Shown piece after piece: positions 35,714-46,639 of a stretch of 64,000 bases of DNA (positions are counted from its first letter, which is position 1; every line of letters starts with the position of its first letter). Position numbers and translations under genes: made by a program. The stretch is from Fennellomyces sp. T-0311 (Eukaryota; Mucoromycota; Mucoromycetes; Mucorales; Lichtheimiaceae). The notes below the pieces were generated by a model, which did no database searches, was not told the origin of the DNA, and saw only the letters and a list, made by a program, of their open reading frames with translations. The stretch spans positions 1,426,001 through 1,490,000 of the forward strand of contig JALLLT010000004.1 in the NCBI GenBank assembly GCA_025266875.1. The letters are read 5' to 3'.

Positions 35714-38443
35714 TTACTTGCGAACCGTCTTCAGAACCTTGCCGACGTAATCGTCGATGCGCTTCTCCCAGCGCTTGATGGGCTTGCCGCGCTGGACAAG
35801 ATAATACGCGGACTTGAACAGCTCTTCTTCTTCCTGGTCGTCTTCGCCCGCCTGTTGCTCTTCCATCAATTGCTTCAAGAACCACACATCGTGGCTGACA
35901 ACCACAAGCGCGCCCGAGTAGCCCGCCAATGCATCGACGAGCGCTTCGACGGTACCCATATCCAAATGGTTGGTGATTTCATCTAGAATCAGCACGTGCG
36001 GTGCCTCGGACAGAATCAGACCCAACGCCACTCGATTGCGCTGACCACCGCTGAGGCTCTTGATTTGTCGAAGCACAACAGCACCACTCATGCCCACCGT
36101 GCCCAAGTGCTTGCGGCACTCTTGCTCACTCATGGACGGTTGGGCCTTCATCAGCGCGTCGACGGGAGTATCTTCTTGTTCCAGCTCGTCGACAACATGC
36201 TGAGAAAAGTAGCCGACGCGTAATAACGGATGGCGATAGACTTCGCCCGAGGTTGGAATGAGTTTTCCGCACAGGAGGTTCAGCAACGTCGTCTTGCCAC
36301 TGCCGTTGGAACCCAACAGGACCGTTCGTGAGCCCAGCTCAATGTCCATAGAAAAGTTGTCGACAATCTTGACCTTGTCGCCGGGGTATTTGAAGGACAC
36401 GGTTCGCATCGAAAACACAGAGCCATTGTACCGGAGAGGAGGCGGGTCAGGAATCTTGATGGCAGCAGTCTTGAAGCCTTGTTCAATAGTAATCTGTACA
36501 CGTGTGCTCTCGTGGTAACCAGCAAAGTAACTGACTTTGAAGCGTTTGCCATCTTCGGTCTTTTCCATACCGAATCGCTCAAGTTTCTAAAGTTGATCGC
36601 TTAGCTTTAGCTCTGTAGCAAAGCATGTGATAGGCCATCAATACCTTTTGCCTGGATGCAATCATGCCGTGGCGCTTGTCGTCGCCAGTGGCCTTTGCTT
36701 GTGCTCGATTGTGCTGGATACTCGCCATAATTTGCTTTTTGCGCTTTTCTTGGTTCTGGAGCCCACTTGTTAGACAGATTACCCCAGGCAACCATTGCAT
36801 TTTAACATACATCCAGCATAGTCTGCTTGCGAACACGTTGCTCTTCGGTGTTTCGCTCCCAATCGTCGTAGCTTCCGGCATGGTACTTGAGTGTCTTGTC
36901 TTTAAAGATGATCGTTTCGTCGGTAACGCTGTTCAGGAAGGACCGGTCGTGCGATACGATGACAATGGTTTGGCCCTCGGTCTCGTTTAATAAATACTCT
37001 TGCAGCCACAAGATGGCAGGCAGGTCCAAATGGTTGGCTGTTCAAAGCGGATAGTTCAGCGCGCAATCCCGTTGTTACCGATGATAAGCTTACTGGGTTC
37101 GTCCAAGAGAAGGATGTTGGGATTCATGAACAACGACTTGGCAAGGGCAATCTTCATTCGCCAGCCACCAGAAAACAGAGAAACCGGCGACTCGATCTGT
37201 TCCTTGGTAAAGCCGATACCGAGTAGAATCTTCTTTGCTTTGGCCTCTATTTCGCCAATGTCGATCAATTCGAGCTTTTCAAAGACTTCGGAAACCATGC
37301 TGTTGGCATCGTCGCTGGTGACAGCTGTCTGGGGATCCTTCGCTGAAAGTTCGGCATGTTCTTTTTCGCAGATGATCTGATCTCGTCGGGCTTCTCGTCC
37401 TCGGGCGCCTGATCGTTTGATCGCGAGTTTAGTGGCCATGTCAAGTTTGTCGCGACTTCGGGCAAGCATCAAGTCGAAGACTACACGGTTCAACTCGGCA
37501 GTAGCTTGTGCTTGCTTACCACGCGCACCAAGCACGTCTTGAAGAGCTGCAATAACAGAAAGTTGGTACTATGTAGACAAAAATCTCAGTAGGTGGCCAG
37601 TTACCTTTAGCTTCGCGGAGTGTTGTCATGGCACTTTTATCTGCGGCCAAGATTTCCTGTAGCACGGTCTTCTCTTCATCAAACACTTGAAGCTGAGCAA
37701 CGTGCAGGATGTTAATATTTTGAGGCAAGCCGACGAGGATGTTGTCTGCCAGACACTTCATCAACACTAGTTGAATCGATATTCGTTAGATGATGCAAAA
37801 AATGCAAACTATACAAAGGGCACATACCTGTCTTGCCAACACCGTTCTGACCGACTAAACCGTAGCGAGTGCCTTCCTTGAGCTTAAGATGGGCATCGAC
37901 GAGAAGATCATTCATATTAACTGAAATGTTGACGCCCGGCATATCGATTTCAGTGCTGCTTGTCTCCAATGTTTCGGCATGGAAGCGCGACTGTTGCGAG
38001 GTAGCGACGATGGTAGGTTCAAGTTCAGAGTATTGCTCTTGTTGCGGCTGCTCTTGCTGTTTCCTTCGACCGCCGCGGGCTCGTCTTGTCGTTCGTGCGG
38101 ATTTCTTGTCTTCTTGTGTAACTGCAGCATCATCACGCTTCTTTGGCGAGGATTTTTTTTCTGCGGCACTTGGGAGCGCAACCGGGCCATCCTGCTGCGT
38201 TGATGATGGTGACTTTTTAGGTAAATCTTCAGAGACTGCCTTGTACAACTTGTTTCTTTTGCTTGCAGCAATGTTGGCGTCTTTTAAAAACTCTTCAGTT
38301 GACTCGCGTATGGTGTCGTTGATATCGCTATCGGACAGGTCCATGTCGTTGAGCATGCCGGTAATGTATTCGACAGCATCACCATCGAGCTGAATGTCGA
38401 GCTGCTGCAACCTGGACAAGAATGATTCCGAAAGAGCTGTCAT
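35714..38443 (-). CDS. ABC-F ATPase, Gcn20/ABCF3-like
   Basis: Soluble twin-ATPase of the ABC-F group, which acts on ribosomes; Gcn20 works with Gcn1 in the starvation response. Minus-strand exons: 37828..38443, 37605..37766, 37094..37546, 36811..37037, 36645..36755 and 35714..36586, 813 residues. An N-terminal helical domain (VEYITGMLNDMDLSD) and a basic, Gln-rich linker (RRARGGRRKQQEQ) precede the ATPase part. NBD1: Walker A GQNGVGKT, signature FSGGWRMKIALAKSLF, Walker B LLLDEPTNHLDL, switch His in VSHDRSFL. NBD2: Walker A GSNGSGKTTLL, signature LSGGQRNRVALG, Walker B LILDEITNHLDM, switch VSHDVWFL. The P-to-I change after the catalytic Glu in NBD2 is unusual for ABC-F proteins. Introns split both NBD1 motifs. 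No membrane segments, as expected. Confidence 0.9.
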
Positions 38444-39392
38444 TTGAGGTCCTGCACTTTAACAAGTGTCTTTTCTTTTTCTGATTACACCTATATAAGC
38501 AAGTGGCGGGGTTTTTTCTGTCATCCACAAGGGTGCCGCAGCAGTTCTTTTTTTGTTGCGCAGCAATAATGTTGCGCAGCAATTCTTTCTTGATTGATTG
38601 ATCGACGGGCACCAGCTCCGAGTTCTGGGGTGGCATTGAAGGTCGATCGCTGCAGTACGTGCTATTGCCATTTAAACTAAATGCTGCCCCCGCAAAGGCT
38701 TACGCCTGGAAACCTTGAAACCAGAGCATGCGATGCTATATCATATAAGGAGGAGCGCAACCGCCGGTGAATAGATAGCACGACAGTCATTCGAGAAATT
38801 GCATCACGCTTGATTAATGTTCTGCTCCACAGCAACTTCTGTTACTCAGTGACCGGCGTTTGTAATCATTGTGCGGTCGGTCTATCACCTGGTTACTTCA
38901 GTCATGCGTAGTCTTCATTTTAGAACACCCGTTGCTCATCCCATCCTTTGTTTCGATATGCTGCAAATATCCCTCGCTATTTTCGTTCCGGACCCAAAGT
39001 TCGCCGCTCCATAACGGGCAAAGCTTATAAGACGTGATATACTGCGCAGGAAAGCTTATGGGTGCTTTCAACCATATACTTTGTAGCTGCATCGTTGTTT
39101 GCGGCTGCACAATATCACATTGGGAAAATTTTCCGGTTCACCGCTGTCTCCCCCGGTGAAATCCAGTAAAGTGTGGTGATTACACAGTAAGCCCTGGTTA
39201 TCCTCCGTTCGAACCAGGCTTCACGGAGAAATACCTAAAATATACGGAGTTTTACTAGAATTTTCGGTAATACTAAGGTTTTTCCATGTTCTCAGTGATT
39301 CATGGTTCTTCTACGTAAATACCGGTCCACTTTACGGAGCAAAACGGAGGAATACGGGTAGCAACCTATCTAATATAATGGCGTTTAATCTT
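38444..39392. other. Boundary between host genes and mobile-element zone
   Basis: About 950 bp. A minus-strand frame (38898..39110, 70 codons) has no recognised domain. Between 39205 and 39360 the motif ACGGAG recurs at least four times near A/T-rich steps, possibly a decayed transposon end. Confidence 0.35.
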
Positions 39393-42005
39393 TCAAATTC
39401 CTGTGGTTACTCCTAAATCTATGTTATTTTGCAACATGTTTTCGTACACGTAGTAGAACCGATTTTGTACAGTTGGTGATTCCAAGACTCCTACGGCACA
39501 ATCGATACAAGTAGCATCGCAAACGTACAGACGACCTTCAGATCCAAACGTGCCGTTACCACGCGGGTAACCATAATCGGATAGTTCTGTTTTAGTCGCA
39601 ATGCGCACCAGGCATAGAATTCTTTCATCAGCTACGGTACACAATGAGCTTATACCAGATTATGAGGCCCGTGCTACTTACCAGCATATTTGTGAGAGAA
39701 AATGAGTATAATTTCTCCTTTCCAGTTACATTGGCGAAATGTGCATACTTGTCGACATGCAACGTGAGCTTCACATACGTTCCATGTTTTTTAGTACAAA
39801 GTGGTAAGCAGCAGTCGTAAGTTGCATCCCGAAGATAAAGTCGTCTTCCAACTGTGATACATTGCAAAGTTTCACTGCAAATAATTTTTGGTGAATTTTG
39901 GTGAATGATTTTTTGAAGTGGTTAAACATAAGCTTTTTAACCGCTTGAGTTGCTAAAAATGGTAATACAAGTGGTTAAAAAGCTGGGAATTGATACGGGT
40001 GTCCGCTGGGATCCCTTATGGGTGTCCGCCATTTTCTGTAGCTTAGTCAAGATGCCCCTGCATATAATACCTGTCCAATCATAGAGCTGTTGCTTATGGG
40101 TGTCCGCGTATATATCTTACAGGTGTCCGCTTTTTCATTTTGCTTTTTCATTTACATAGTGCATATGTATCTATCCGTCTATATCATATATAAAGCAGTG
40201 TGATATGCGAGTTTTGAGAGTAGAGAAGGAGACCCTTATAGTATATGTCTACAGGTTTGATATTTTTTTATCAAAGTATATAGAAGTTCTAAGTGCAGTC
40301 CATGTTAGAGTTGAGCGACAGAAAATACTGAAAGTAATTTAAAATAGTTTTCATGACGCACATCTGTTGTTTAATTATAAACTGAACGCCCACTTTTCTG
40401 TGCAAATATGTTTACATTATGTGCATTTGATAGCACGGAAAAGTATGTGTATTTGCGTTTGGATATACCATGTAATGTAGAAGGTTCAATTAGTAACAAT
40501 AAGAGAGTCACAGAGACGGTAAAATAAATCTCCTTTCTGATTGTCTTTTCATATGCTAATCTAGTGCCTTATTTATACTGTTGACTACGGCACATCTTTT
40601 ACTATCCTTCTAGCATTTTCTCGTTATTGGATGTTTTAACCGATTCTTCTTTTATCCAAATTCATCTTTATGCGAATTATCATGTCAGCCACTGCAATCA
40701 TTATCACATATGCATCTCTGCTAAGTACATTCCGGAAAGAGCAATAGTACGACACCGACTACCAGACTATCTACGACGATACGATCGATATATGGATGAA
40801 GGAGCGCGAATCGTGCGCACGCGTCGTATCAGAACGCTGCCGTGGTCACCATCATGTTGTAAATTGCAGAATTGGTATGAGATTGACAACCTAAGAAAGT
40901 GAATTACACGTCAAAGGAAAAAGCTCTACGGAGAATGGAAGAACACAATGTTTGTCGTCTTCAAACTTGTTGGCGATGCCTATTGTAGTTGATAAAATAT
41001 AATTTTATTTGGAAGACGATGCCTATTATAGATAACATTTTGGTTATGGATTTCTGTTGTCAACAGCTCACCTTCATAGATATCTGATACATACTTTACT
41101 TTACATACCTTTCATTTTCCATTTATTTTTTATACAATTTTTCGAGCAGTACATTATACCCTACATAAACATCCGGATACATATAAAAGAGGGATTACTT
41201 CGTTAAGATACTATATATGGAAGGGTATTGTATGCAGGGGCATCTGGACTAAGCTACAGAAAATGGCGGACACCCATAAGGGATCCCAGCGGACACCCGT
41301 ATCAATTCCCAAAAAGCTTATGCTTAACCACTGTAACCACTTTTAACCATCGAAATTTTTTGCAGTGTTTAGGTACATTGGCCGGTGACAGATGTTGTAC
41401 GCGTCCCCCAAAGCCTTCTGAGGTAATACATAAGGTTAATTTCTGGATAGTCATGGATTGACATTGACGATAAATGCGACCCCCAAATTTCCGGTGCGCC
41501 TGGATAGGTGTCAACAAGGTGTACTGTAACATTTGATTTTGAAGATTTCGGGCACCGTGCTGACTTGTCATCAACTCTATCCAGGTACCGCTGTGCTGCT
41601 ACTGCAATTAGCTTATTCCCAGCATTGACACCTGGAGCTTGAGTAGATTTAATCTTGCGATCAAAAACACCAACAGCTCTTTCCATGCATCTTGTTCCAT
41701 ATCCACGCAAAGAACCAAATTGACGAATTATCTCCGGAATATGTCGGAGGTAATGCTGGTTGACGGTATACTGGTGCACAGGAAGGTTCACACGTGCGAA
41801 TTCATGCCATCTCTTTACACACCTATTAATCGTTGGTAAGTACATATAAATGTTCAATTTAATGACACTGAAAATTCTTCATACGCGGTAATTTGATCTA
41901 TTGTGTTGCTTGTTTGCTTCCACGAAAGCGAAAGTGCAGATGCCTTGGCAAGATCGGCTAGTGCTTGAATCGCTGTGTCATTACAGCTATGATCATGTCG
42001 CTCAA
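39393..42005 (-). pseudogene. Tnp2 (CACTA-type) transposase, C-terminal half, disrupted
   Basis: Homologous segment by segment to the transposase at 52756..55251. From about 42005 down to 41870 the frame reads AIQALADLAKASALSLSW. After a short intron it continues in 41381..41830 with INRCVKRWHEFARV, MERAVGVFDRKIKS, QAPGVNAGN, AAQRYLDR and MYYLRRLW. The counterpart has MERAIGEIKRKINS, SAPGVNAGN and AAQRYADK. It is then cut by the element at 39865..41371 and resumes near 39864 with VGRRLYLRDATYDCC. A further piece follows at 39393..39610 (LYVCDATCIDCAV). The 5' half of the gene is missing beyond 42005. Dead as a transposase gene: truncated, interrupted, with a disturbed frame near 39640. Confidence 0.75.
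39865..41371. mobile_element. 1.5-kb terminal-inverted-repeat element inserted in the Tnp2 pseudogene
   Basis: Left arm about 39865..40071 and right arm about 41222..41371 are reverse complements. They are diverged at the outer edge (both contain CACTGCAAA) and nearly identical over about 88 bp inside, around GGGATCCCTTATGGGTGTCCGCC. Flanks are GATACATTG (39856..39864) and GGTACATTG (41372..41380), a 9-bp target duplication with one change. Removing the element and one flank copy rejoins the transposase frame. Long arms and a 9-bp duplication suggest a non-autonomous MULE-like element. The interior (a 91-codon frame at 40627..40902) encodes nothing recognisable. Confidence 0.8.
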
Positions 42006-42300
42006 GTTGATCAATGGCTATGATAGGTACAACACTACGGGTTATTTTGCTACGTTACCTCTACGGCAAATCTCTACAAATCTACAACTCGGCAAATCTC
42101 TGAATTTCCAGAGATTTGCAGTGTTTTTTCGTAGATTCGCCGTAGATCCTCCATAATATGAATATGCTTAAACCATGGCTTTTGAAGGATAGAGGAGCAA
42201 AAATAAAGAAAATGATGATATAAACAGTTGTTTTATTTAAGGGTTACGAAATGCTTCGTTTTCGCATTCTCGTCTGGGTACGAAGCAGTCGCAGTCTACA
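42006..42300. repeat. Nested palindrome region
   Basis: Inside 42061..42150 a perfect 11-bp hairpin, GCAAATCTCTG / CAGAGATTTGC with a 6-nt loop, lies at 42092..42119. An outer pair, CTACGGCAAATCTCTAC and GTAGATTCGCCGTAG, flanks it. This resembles the folded end of a transposon (subterminal hairpin) and abuts the truncation point of the Tnp2 pseudogene. Confidence 0.6.
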
Positions 42301-42702
42301 CTATTTTTTCTGTCGTTTTTTCGTATTTGCTATCTTTTTCACTAGAGTTGCTACCTTTTTTCCTGAGCTTCCAATACCACTGTTGATGACGGATGATTGC
42401 TTACGCTTGCCTGTGTCCACTTCCTTTGATGTACTTTTACCTAGCTTGGTTTGCTCTAGCTTTTTTGGTGTAAATATGTATGCCTTTTTCAGAGAAGGCT
42501 CATCGAGCTCGCTAGGATCTTCTTTGTCACTAACCACTAAATCACTGTCATCTTCATCATTTCTACTCTTTCCACTGACACTTTTACCACTCGTATCCCC
42601 AAAACCTTCTCTTGAAAAGCCATGCTTAGCCACCGATTCAATAAATAGTGTCTTACTTGTCTGTTCAGATCTGTCGTCTGCTGCTGCGTCAAAATCGTCC
42701 AT
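42301..42702 (-). CDS. Hypothetical charged protein, 133 residues
   Basis: ATG-started frame (42700..42702). The N-terminus is acidic (DDFDAAADDRS), the middle Ser/Asp-rich (DEDDSDLVVSDKEDPSELDE), and the C-terminus strongly basic (KKIANTKKRQKK). Charge layout suggests a nucleic-acid-binding or nuclear protein, perhaps the tail of a transposon-encoded protein. I do not recognise the family. The frame is open for eight more codons upstream without an ATG. Confidence 0.35.
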   Translation of the reverse strand: MDDFDAAADDRSEQTSKTLFIESVAKHGFSREGFGDTSGKSVSGKSRNDEDDSDLVVSDKEDPSELDEPSLKKAYIFTPKKLEQTKLGKSTSKEVDTGKRKQSSVINSGIGSSGKKVATLVKKIANTKKRQKK

Positions 42703-42856
42703 CGGCGCGTCTGGATCCACTGTCACGCTGGGGGCGTATGTGGTAGTTGGTTACCCATCGCTTTACCATAAATGTCACCAATCTCACAGTTGTACTGGTG
42801 GTCACTTTGGTTAAAATGAAAAGCTAGTAAACAGCTCGATTCTATATATTAAAATC

Positions 42857-42882
42857 TTAGGGTTTCGGGCTAGGGTTTAGGG
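42857..42882 (+). repeat. Telomere-like short repeat
   Basis: Four degenerate units in a row: TTAGGG, TTTCGGG, CTAGGG, TTTAGGG. It lies just outside the left inverted arm. Too short to call a true interstitial telomere, but clearly patterned. Confidence 0.5.
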
Positions 42883-42899
42883 TCCACGTAACTTCCTTC

Positions 42900-43494
42900 A
42901 GTAACTCACCAAAAAGGAAAAAATTCCGTTTACAATACATATACACATACTCATCTCACTTTCTATGGTGCGTGGCTCATCCGCCTTTGATCCAGTGCAT
43001 GTAACATTTTTTGGTGCGTTGCTCGTCTGTATGGCTGATTCATCTTGGCATAGTGTGTGTAACATTTTTTTTGGTGCGTCGCTCGTCTCACTTCCTAGGT
43101 ACGTAGCTTGTTCTCACTCAAACTACGTAGCTGATGATTTTTGGTGCATGACTTGTTGTATCTCATTTGGGAGCCTAGCTCTACTTTCAGTGCATGGCTC
43201 GTTTCACTTTAGCTAATCCTGTGCATGTAACTTTTTTTTGGTGCGCGGCTCATCCATTTTTGGCACGGAGAGTGTGTACCATTTTTTTGGTGCGTCCCAT
43301 ACCTACTGTATACTATTATTGCTCCATACAGTACCCACCATTAGCTTTCTGATACACAAAAAATCTTTATGTTCTTATAACAAAAGTAGCTTTAATCATT
43401 TTGGTGCGTAGTGGCCTCAAAAAGGAACAAAAGTTACGCAAATGGCTACTAAGCTGCCTGGCGATTTTGGTCAAATTTTGGTGTGTCGCTAGTA
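42900..43494. repeat. Left arm of a large inverted repeat
   Basis: Composed of variants of GGTGCGTCGCTCGTC, each preceded by a T-run, interleaved with TTTCAGTGCATGGCTCGTTTCACTTTAGC-type and CTAGGTACGTAGC-type blocks. It is the reverse complement of 45016..45225 (inner part) and 45956..46945 (outer part), with high identity. The inner end is CGCTAGT at about 43494. Confidence 0.85.
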
Positions 43495-43856
43495 ATTCTT
43501 TTAGCTTTATCATTTCTATAGAAACCAAGAGCCGCGAGATGCAATTTCGAGCACATCAGGGTCAGCCTCGACAAAAAGCTTCTCCTCCAAGCTTCTCGAT
43601 TCCACAGGCTTACTGAAAATTTCGAGAGCTTTCTCCAGCTTTTCGACAACGCCAAGAGTGAATAAGGACATGGGTGCAAGTAGTAAACAGTAAATAACAA
43701 CAAAATAAATGCGCACACACCCTGCTCTGATTAGGTCCTAATTTCGCAGCCCGATTTTTTTATGGCAGAAAGCTTCGTTTTCACTTTTTGCGGCAGGCTA
43801 AAAATCCTGTGCCATAATTTTTTTTCCAAACCTTCCAACACTGTGCTGAGTCGAAT

Positions 43857-44300
43857 ATGAGGTGGTTGAATGGAATTCCAAGATATGTGACTGATTGGTC
43901 TGTGCGCAATGGGGTACTACGTTGTAGACGGAATGTGGCTGCATATCTGATACCAGCTCTGGTCTACTTTCTAATGGCACTTTTGAAGAGGTTTCTCCAG
44001 TATCCGAACACTTGGCCGTGTTCTTCGTATGTGGCCAATGCAATCAGCATTAGCTCAAAGGTATCAACGATAACGACGTCATCTACATACGACAAGCAGT
44101 TGACGGGTGAGCCGTCAATGGAAAACAGCGAGCAGTCGGGCGTCATACAGTGGTAGAGGATTGATCAACGAAATTCCGGTTTGGCTTCAGGAAGAGAAGC
44201 TGGAATAGAGTTGATAAAAGTATAATAAAGGATAGGGAGGCAAACTGATCCTTGCAAAACGCTATATAATCTGGCTGTTGACAGATGAAAAGCCAGAACT
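43857..44300 (-). pseudogene. Non-LTR (LINE) reverse transcriptase fragment
   Basis: Read on the minus strand from about 44300: QGSVCLPILYYTFINSIPASL, then NCLSYVDDVVIVDTFELM, then in a shifted frame VTYLGIPFNHLIF. The YVDD box (usually YADD), the preceding QG-x-LSP-LL-like block and the YLGIP block are ordered as in LINE reverse transcriptases. It is broken by stops and at least one frameshift, and only the palm part survives. It lies between the inverted arms, overlapping nothing functional. Confidence 0.7.
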
Positions 44301-44361
44301 ATATACAATTTTAGGATCTTCCTTCTTTTTCCGCTTTGGCAATAAAAGGGTCCAAACCGCA

Positions 44362-44883
44362 ATGACTTCCACAACTTCTCACCCATGTTCCAACTGCGGT
44401 AAAAGTTTTCGGGGCCTGTTGAAATTGCAGAATCATCGTCGTGATTATCACGTCTATACTTTGTACAATGAAACCAGTAGGTGTAGTAATTTAGCTTCCG
44501 TAAGGTGTACTCACTCATTGCGCACAGCCAGAGATGTTTTCGAAAGGGAAGAAAAAGGATTCCAATGCCCGATACATCAAGATCACCTTGCAACAACTAG
44601 AGGTTTTATCGAACATATGAAAGGTCACGGTATGAAGGTGGTACACCAAAGCAAAGAGCTTTTTCCGGACAGTGAGGCAAACAACGGTATTCCAAACAAG
44701 GAGAGCAACAGCAGGGCAACCAAAAGAGAAGAAAATGTCATCAACGAGGAAGACAACGGAATGCTACGCGACGTGGACGGTAACGTATTGGGAAAAGGGA
44801 GGAGCCGCGTCCCTAAAAAGGACGAGCCCCAAACAAAAAGGGTCAAAACTATGGATTTCGCAGAGGCCATATTGGCAACTTGA
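44362..44883 (+). CDS. C2H2 zinc-finger ORF inside the inverted repeat
   Basis: 173 residues from the ATG 44362..44364. A canonical finger sits at the N-terminus (CSNCGKSFRGLLKLQNHRRDYH: C-x2-C-x12-H-x4-H). A second, irregular one follows near FQCPIHQDHLATTRGFIEHM. The C-terminal half is charged with Lys/Arg clusters (RATKREENV, KKDEPQTKRVK), suggesting nuclear import. It is a complete, unbroken frame in a stretch bounded by inverted arms, so it may be the cargo or regulator gene of that element. No transposase lies between the arms. It could equally be a captured host fragment. Confidence 0.5.
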   Translation: MTSTTSHPCSNCGKSFRGLLKLQNHRRDYHVYTLYNETSRCSNLASVRCTHSLRTARDVFEREEKGFQCPIHQDHLATTRGFIEHMKGHGMKVVHQSKELFPDSEANNGIPNKESNSRATKREENVINEEDNGMLRDVDGNVLGKGRSRVPKKDEPQTKRVKTMDFAEAILAT

Positions 44884-45225
44884 GAAAGTTCCGTTGAGCC
44901 CTTAGATCGGTTGATGCTGGCAAAACTTGGCCGTTGGACTCCAATAGTTTACTCATTCAAGGAGGAAACGCATGCATTCTTAACGTCAGCGACGACCGCT
45001 GCAAGAAGAGAGTCACTAGCGACGCACCAAAATTTGACCAGCAATGCACCAAAATCGCCAGGCAGCTTAGTAACCATTTGCGTAACTCTTGTTCCTTTTT
45101 GAGACCACTGCGCACCAAAATAATTAAAGCTGCTTTTGTTATAAGAACATACAGATTTTTGATGTACCAGAAAGCTAATGGTGGGTACTGTATGAGGCAA
45201 TAATAGTATACAGTAGGTATGGGAA

Positions 45226-45955
45226 CTTTTTGTATATTGATAGACAGGTTGGCAGCCCCACCAACTTTTCCTTTTCCCTTTCTCTCTCTCTCTCTCTCTT
45301 GTATTATCATATCATATATATTATCATTATCAGTATTAAAAAAGATGTACAAAAACCAAAAACAATAAATAATATAAAAACCCGAAACCCGCAAGTACCT
45401 CAAACACCCACAATTACCCGATAGAGTAGCTCAGTAGCCAGAATCTTCTTTGCTGCGGCAGCTGCGCCCCCACTAGCCAGCAATTAGCCTGCATTAACAA
45501 CACCAATCACCTTTACCCCCACTGCTGCAGCAACTACACCATCATCAATTGGTTACCGTACGCACCTATCACAGCTAGAATAGCTAGTGCTGCGCCATTG
45601 TATCGAAAGATATAAATAAGAAGCGCTTTTCATTAAATAAACATTGGTCAATTGATTACATTTATCAACACCCCAACCTAAATACCTCATAGTTATCAGT
45701 GTTGTTTAGTGTCCTGCAATTAGGATTACTGTTTATCGATCAAGCAATAAAGACAATTTGCTTTACTACCCATTTTCTATTTTCAACCCTCAATCCTCTT
45801 TAGGATCCCTTTATACAAACGTCCGTAACAAACGATATTGTTGCTGGTACTCACTCTATTTTGGTGTACTCAACTACCGATTTACACAACAACTGACTAC
45901 TGTACACCTGACTCAAAACGGCGCCAACAATATTTCACAGGTGAAGTAAATTTGA
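45226..45955. other. 730-bp segment absent from the left arm
   Basis: The left arm reads continuously across ...GGTGCGTC|CCATACC..., whereas the right arm has this segment at the same point. It contains a CT microsatellite (45282..45300) and AT-rich DNA with no coding capacity. Either it is an insertion here or a deletion there. No target duplication was found. Confidence 0.55.
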
Positions 45956-46304
45956 GACGAGCGACGCACCAAAAAAATGGTACACACTCTCCGTGCCAAA
46001 AATGGACGAGCCGCGCACCAAAAAAAAATTACCTGCACCAGGTTAGCTAAAGTGAAATGAGCCATGCACTGAAAGTAGAGAGAGGAACTCAAATAAGATA
46101 TAACAAGTCATGCACCAAAAATTATCAGCTGCATAACTTGAATGAGGATGAGTTATGTACCTAGAAAGTGAGACGAGCGACGCACCAAAAAACGTTACAC
46201 AGCTACGCCAAGGATGAACCAGCCACACAGACAAGCGACGCACCAAAATGGACGAGTCGCGCACCAAAAAGTTACATACACAAGGTTAGCTAAAGTGTAA
46301 CGAG

Positions 46305-46639
46305 TGTGGTGTCCAAGGACTAAGTTCGATAAAGAAGTCCAAATCGAGAATACGTCACCTACGTGTTACCAAATTTGTTAGCGTCGATCTGTCAATACTC
46401 CGTTACTTCGATCGTACTAAAAGACACTAAGAGACACTAAGAAGTACTAAGAGGTACTAAGAGAAAGACTAAGAGAATTTATGATGCAAGTCTGTCATAT
46501 GAATCGAAGGAAGCGATCGAGTATAAAAGAACCATCGTAATAATAGAAAGCAAGTTGTTCTGATTTTCAGAAATAAATCTGTGTCTCAAAGGATTCGTCT
46601 TTATTGCCTCACCTTACTATTTATCAACCCCACAACACA
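46305..46639 (+). mobile_element. Solo LTR with 5-bp target duplication
   Basis: 335 bp beginning TGTGGTGTCC and ending CCCACAACACA, flanked by ACGAG on both sides (46300..46304 and 46640..46644). It contains GAGTATAAAAG (TATA-like) at about 46519 and AATAAA near 46572, as in a retrotransposon LTR. Removing it and one ACGAG regenerates GCTAAAGTG-AACGAGCCATGCACTG, the sequence found uninterrupted in the other arm copies. A 5-bp duplication and TG..CA ends fit a Ty3/Gypsy or Copia LTR. Confidence 0.88.

Noticed and set aside
39195..39235. Minus-strand tRNA suggested by GGTTCGAACGG
   Set aside because: No A box or foldable arms around it, and the B box lacks the final CC.
43857..44146. YVDD motif as evidence of an integrated retrovirus or pararetrovirus
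   Set aside because: The following YLGIP block and the preceding QG..L block fit a non-LTR (LINE) reverse transcriptase, and no protease, RNase H or integrase lies nearby.
44949..45403. Minus-strand frames across 44949..45403 as a gene
   Set aside because: They run straight through the inverted-arm repeat units and a CT microsatellite, so the open frame is a by-product of the repeat.
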